From: Nitrospirae bacterium RBG_19FT_COMBO_42_15
Lineage (GTDB): Bacteria > Nitrospirota > CAKKRA01 > 9FT-COMBO-42-15
DNA: 7,096 nucleotides
Direction of reading: 5' to 3'
Assembly: GCA_001803815.1 (NCBI GenBank)
Contig: MHEL01000118.1
Span: 1-7,096, forward strand
Shown: positions 5,261 through 7,096 of the stretch, piece after piece
Layout: every line of letters starts with the position of its first letter
Position numbering within the stretch: position 1 is the first letter of the stretch
The notes under the pieces: generated by a model
Told to the model about the DNA's origin: nothing
The model's input: the letters and a program-made list of their open reading frames with translations, nothing else
Databases searched by the model: none
Made by a program: the position numbers and the translations under genes

Positions 5261-5894
5261 TCTTGCCCTCAACCAGATATACCACCATCTCTGCAATATT
5301 TGTTGCATGGTCAGCAACGCGCTCAAGATATTTGGAGATATAGCTTATCCTGACTGCACGGGAGATGGTATGGGAATCCTCTACCATGAAGGTTAGAAGC
5401 TCCCTGAATATCTGCACATTAAGGTTGTCTACCTCATCGTCTCTGGCGCAGACCTCCTGCGCGAGCTTTGAATCCCTGTTTACAAAGGCGTCAAGCGCGC
5501 CCTTTAGCATCTGCATTGAGATATCCGCCATCCTTGGAATATCTATGAAAGGTTTTAATTGAGGCTCTAAGTTTAATTCCATTGCCCTTTCGCATATATC
5601 AACTGCAAGGTCGCCGATTCTTTCCAGATCTGTAACAAGCTTCATTGCTGTGGTAATAAATCTCAAATCCACGCCAACCGGCTGCCTTAATGCAATAAGC
5701 CTTATACATTCTTCATCTATCTCAACCTCAATCCTGTTAACCTGAGTATCCTTTTCTATGACATCCTTGGCAAGGCTTGAATCCCTCTTTACCAGGGCAT
5801 TAACAGCATTCTGAACCTGCTCCTCAACAAGCGCCCCAAGCTTTAATATCTTATCTTTCAGGTTTTTTAATTCCTCGTCAAATTTTCTTTCCAT
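5238..5894 (-). CDS. phoU: Phosphate transport regulator PhoU
   Basis: A complete 218-residue PhoU, the usual length for the family. PhoU is a cytoplasmic all-helical protein of two similar three-helix bundles that links the Pst transporter to the PhoR/PhoB two-component system and restrains phosphate uptake and Pho signalling. Both halves show the family's metal-cluster motif: ERIGDLAVD at 91-99 and ERVADHATN at 191-199. The N-terminal segment matches the usual start (FDEELKNLKDKILKLG at 5-20). GGAGGAG at 5897-5903 lies just upstream of ATG 5894 and overlaps the TAG stop of pstB, leaving 8 nt between the genes, so the two are translated from one message. No PhoR or PhoB gene is in the window. 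Its 3' end overlaps the plus-strand 59-residue gene by 23 bp. Confidence 0.97.
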   Translation of the reverse strand: MERKFDEELKNLKDKILKLGALVEEQVQNAVNALVKRDSSLAKDVIEKDTQVNRIEVEIDEECIRLIALRQPVGVDLRFITTAMKLVTDLERIGDLAVDICERAMELNLEPQLKPFIDIPRMADISMQMLKGALDAFVNRDSKLAQEVCARDDEVDNLNVQIFRELLTFMVEDSHTISRAVRISYISKYLERVADHATNIAEMVVYLVEGKIIRHMGA

Positions 5895-5902
5895 GTCTCC
5901 TC

Positions 5903-6658
5903 CTATCCGAATCTTCCTGTAACATAATCCTCTGTCAGCTTATTTGATGGATTAGTAAACATCTTATCTGTTTTATCATACTCTATCATCTCGCCAATAT
6001 AAAAGAACGCGGTCTGGTCAGATACCCTTGCTGCCTGCTGCATATTATGCGTTACTATAACAACAGTATAATCTATTTTCAACTTTATTATCAAGTCCTC
6101 TATCTTTGCTGTTGCAATCGGGTCCAAGGCAGAGCATGGCTCGTCAAAAAGTATAACCTCCGGCTCAACTGCTATTGCCCTTGCAATGCAGAGCCTCTGC
6201 TGCTGGCCGCCTGAAAGTGACAGCGCTGAATCATTAAGCCTCTCCTTTACCTCATCCCATATTGCAGCCTTTTTAAGGCTCTCCTCAACGGTTTTGTCTA
6301 AAGTCTCCCTTTTTTTAATGCCCTGAACCCGCAGGCCGTAAGCAACATTTTCATATATGCTCTTTGGAAAGGGATTCGGTTTCTGAAAGACCATGCCTAT
6401 CCTTCTTCTTAAGTCAATAACATCAATATCCTTTGAATATATATCTGTTCCATCATACAATATCTTTCCATCAAGCTTAAAAACCGGTATTAAATCATTC
6501 ATCCTGTTAAGGCACCTGATAAATGTGCTCTTGCCGCAGCCTGAAGGGCCTATGATAGCAGTAACTGACTTTGCAGGGATATCAAAGCTCACATGCTTTA
6601 ATGCATGTTTGTTTCCATAAAAATTATTCAGCTTCTCTATCTTAAATGCTATATCCAT
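5903..6658 (-). CDS. pstB: Phosphate ABC transporter ATP-binding protein PstB
   Basis: A complete 251-residue ATPase subunit of the high-affinity phosphate importer PstSCAB; it works as a dimer on the cytoplasmic face of PstC and PstA. Visible motifs are Walker [10 protein letters not shown] 37-45, Q-loop Q92 within QKPNPFP, the ABC signature LSGGQ 148-152, Walker B VILFDEP 168-174 with catalytic E173, the D-loop SALD 176-179, and switch His204. QKPNPFP and SALDPIAT are characteristic of PstB rather than other ABC ATPases. ATG 6658 directly follows the TAA of pstA, with AAGGTGG (6662-6668) inside the end of pstA serving as ribosome site. phoU follows after 8 nt. Length and motifs look intact. 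Confidence 0.98.
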   Translation of the reverse strand: MDIAFKIEKLNNFYGNKHALKHVSFDIPAKSVTAIIGPSGCGKSTFIRCLNRMNDLIPVFKLDGKILYDGTDIYSKDIDVIDLRRRIGMVFQKPNPFPKSIYENVAYGLRVQGIKKRETLDKTVEESLKKAAIWDEVKERLNDSALSLSGGQQQRLCIARAIAVEPEVILFDEPCSALDPIATAKIEDLIIKLKIDYTVVIVTHNMQQAARVSDQTAFFYIGEMIEYDKTDKMFTNPSNKLTEDYVTGRFG

Positions 6659-7096
6659 TTACCACCTTATCCTTTTTTGATATTTGTGCCTGAGCCAGAC
6701 CGCTATCCCGTTCATCAGGAATGTTATTATCAATAATACAATAATCCCTGCTGCTGCATTTGTAAAAAAGCCCTTTTGAGGCCTTGACACCCAGTTAAAA
6801 ATCTGAATTGGCAAAACTGAGAAGGCATCAAGCAGACCTCTGAGGGTTACAAAAGGAAATTCTGATGATATCGGGCTCGTAGGCAAAAAGGCAACATAGG
6901 TCAATGCGCCTATGGTTATAAGCGGAGCAGTCTCGCCTATTGCCCTTGACATTGCAAGTATGGTTCCTGTTAGTATGCCCGGCATTGCCGCAGGAAGAAC
7001 CTGATAACTGATAGTCTGCCACTTGCTTGCGCCGAGCGCATAGGACGCCTCCCTGATTGATGGCGGTATTGCCTTTAGCGCCTCTCTTGTTGAAAG
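6659..7096 (-). CDS. pstA: Phosphate ABC transporter permease PstA, C-terminal part
   Basis: The last 145 residues of PstA, an inner-membrane permease subunit of the phosphate importer. The reading frame is open to the right edge, so the gene is cut by the window and not truncated in nature as far as can be seen; the internal ATG at 6985 is not its start. The visible part begins in the cytoplasmic coupling region with the permease EAA-type loop ([14 protein letters not shown], about residues 17-30 of the fragment), which contacts PstB. It continues with AMPGILTG and AIGETAPLI, conserved in Pst permeases, and two hydrophobic membrane stretches, with a basic tail ending KRIRW. Its TAA stop is immediately followed by the pstB ATG. 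PstC and PstS would be expected further right. Confidence 0.96.
   Translation of the reverse strand, partial: LSTREALKAIPPSIREASYALGASKWQTISYQVLPAAMPGILTGTILAMSRAIGETAPLITIGALTYVAFLPTSPISSEFPFVTLRGLLDAFSVLPIQIFNWVSRPQKGFFTNAAAGIIVLLIITFLMNGIAVWLRHKYQKRIRW

Noticed and set aside
6659..6985. A 108-residue permease starting at ATG 6985
   Set aside because: The same frame stays open to the window edge and encodes the conserved EAA loop upstream of that Met, so it is an internal Met of a cut pstA.

Overview
The window reads as a bacterial chromosome segment of moderate GC (low to mid 40s percent by eye), tightly packed, with strong Shine-Dalgarno sites (GGAGG type) and no RNA gene, CRISPR array, transposase or phage gene. 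The taxon cannot be fixed from sequence alone. The pst-phoU genes are ordinary bacterial genes. The other locus (a DUF5132-like protein, HMA2-like proteins and a P-type ATPase) is a combination I associate with Nitrospirota and deltaproteobacterial lineages. That placement is an inference from memory.

Right-hand block (5238-7096, minus strand): the end of a phosphate uptake operon. It holds the C-terminal half of PstA (cut by the window edge), a complete PstB ATPase and a complete PhoU. The genes abut or nearly abut, and their promoter lies beyond the right edge.

Left-hand block (9-4572, minus strand): a four-gene operon. In order of transcription it encodes a 93-residue DUF5132-like membrane protein, a 163-residue membrane protein with an HMA2-like domain, a 226-residue protein built on an exact 22-residue repeat, and a 1017-residue P2-type cation ATPase with its own N-terminal HMA2-like domain. 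Gene spacing is 1 nt overlap, 31 nt and 25 nt. The ATPase keeps the catalytic residues and the cation-site residues of SERCA-type calcium pumps.

Middle (4768-5260, plus strand): two small genes diverge from that operon. One is a soluble 88-residue HMA2-like protein. The other is a 59-residue four-cysteine protein whose 3' end overlaps phoU tail to tail. The 195-bp divergent intergenic region (4573-4767) carries a Pho-box-like tandem repeat and a cluster of CAATCT/AGATTG hexamers, both candidate regulatory sites.

The most interesting proposal is that the left block plus the 88-residue gene form one membrane-associated cation-handling system. Three cysteine-free HMA2-like domains appear in soluble, membrane-anchored and pump-fused form. 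They sit beside a synuclein/apolipoprotein-like amphipathic repeat protein that could coat or curve membranes. This recalls ferrosome (fez) gene clusters, but the pump here is P2-type rather than the P1B-6 type of FezB, so any organelle role is a hypothesis. Separately, the ATPase gene contains three four-copy heptanucleotide tandem tracts, two of them back to back as an in-frame 66-bp insertion.
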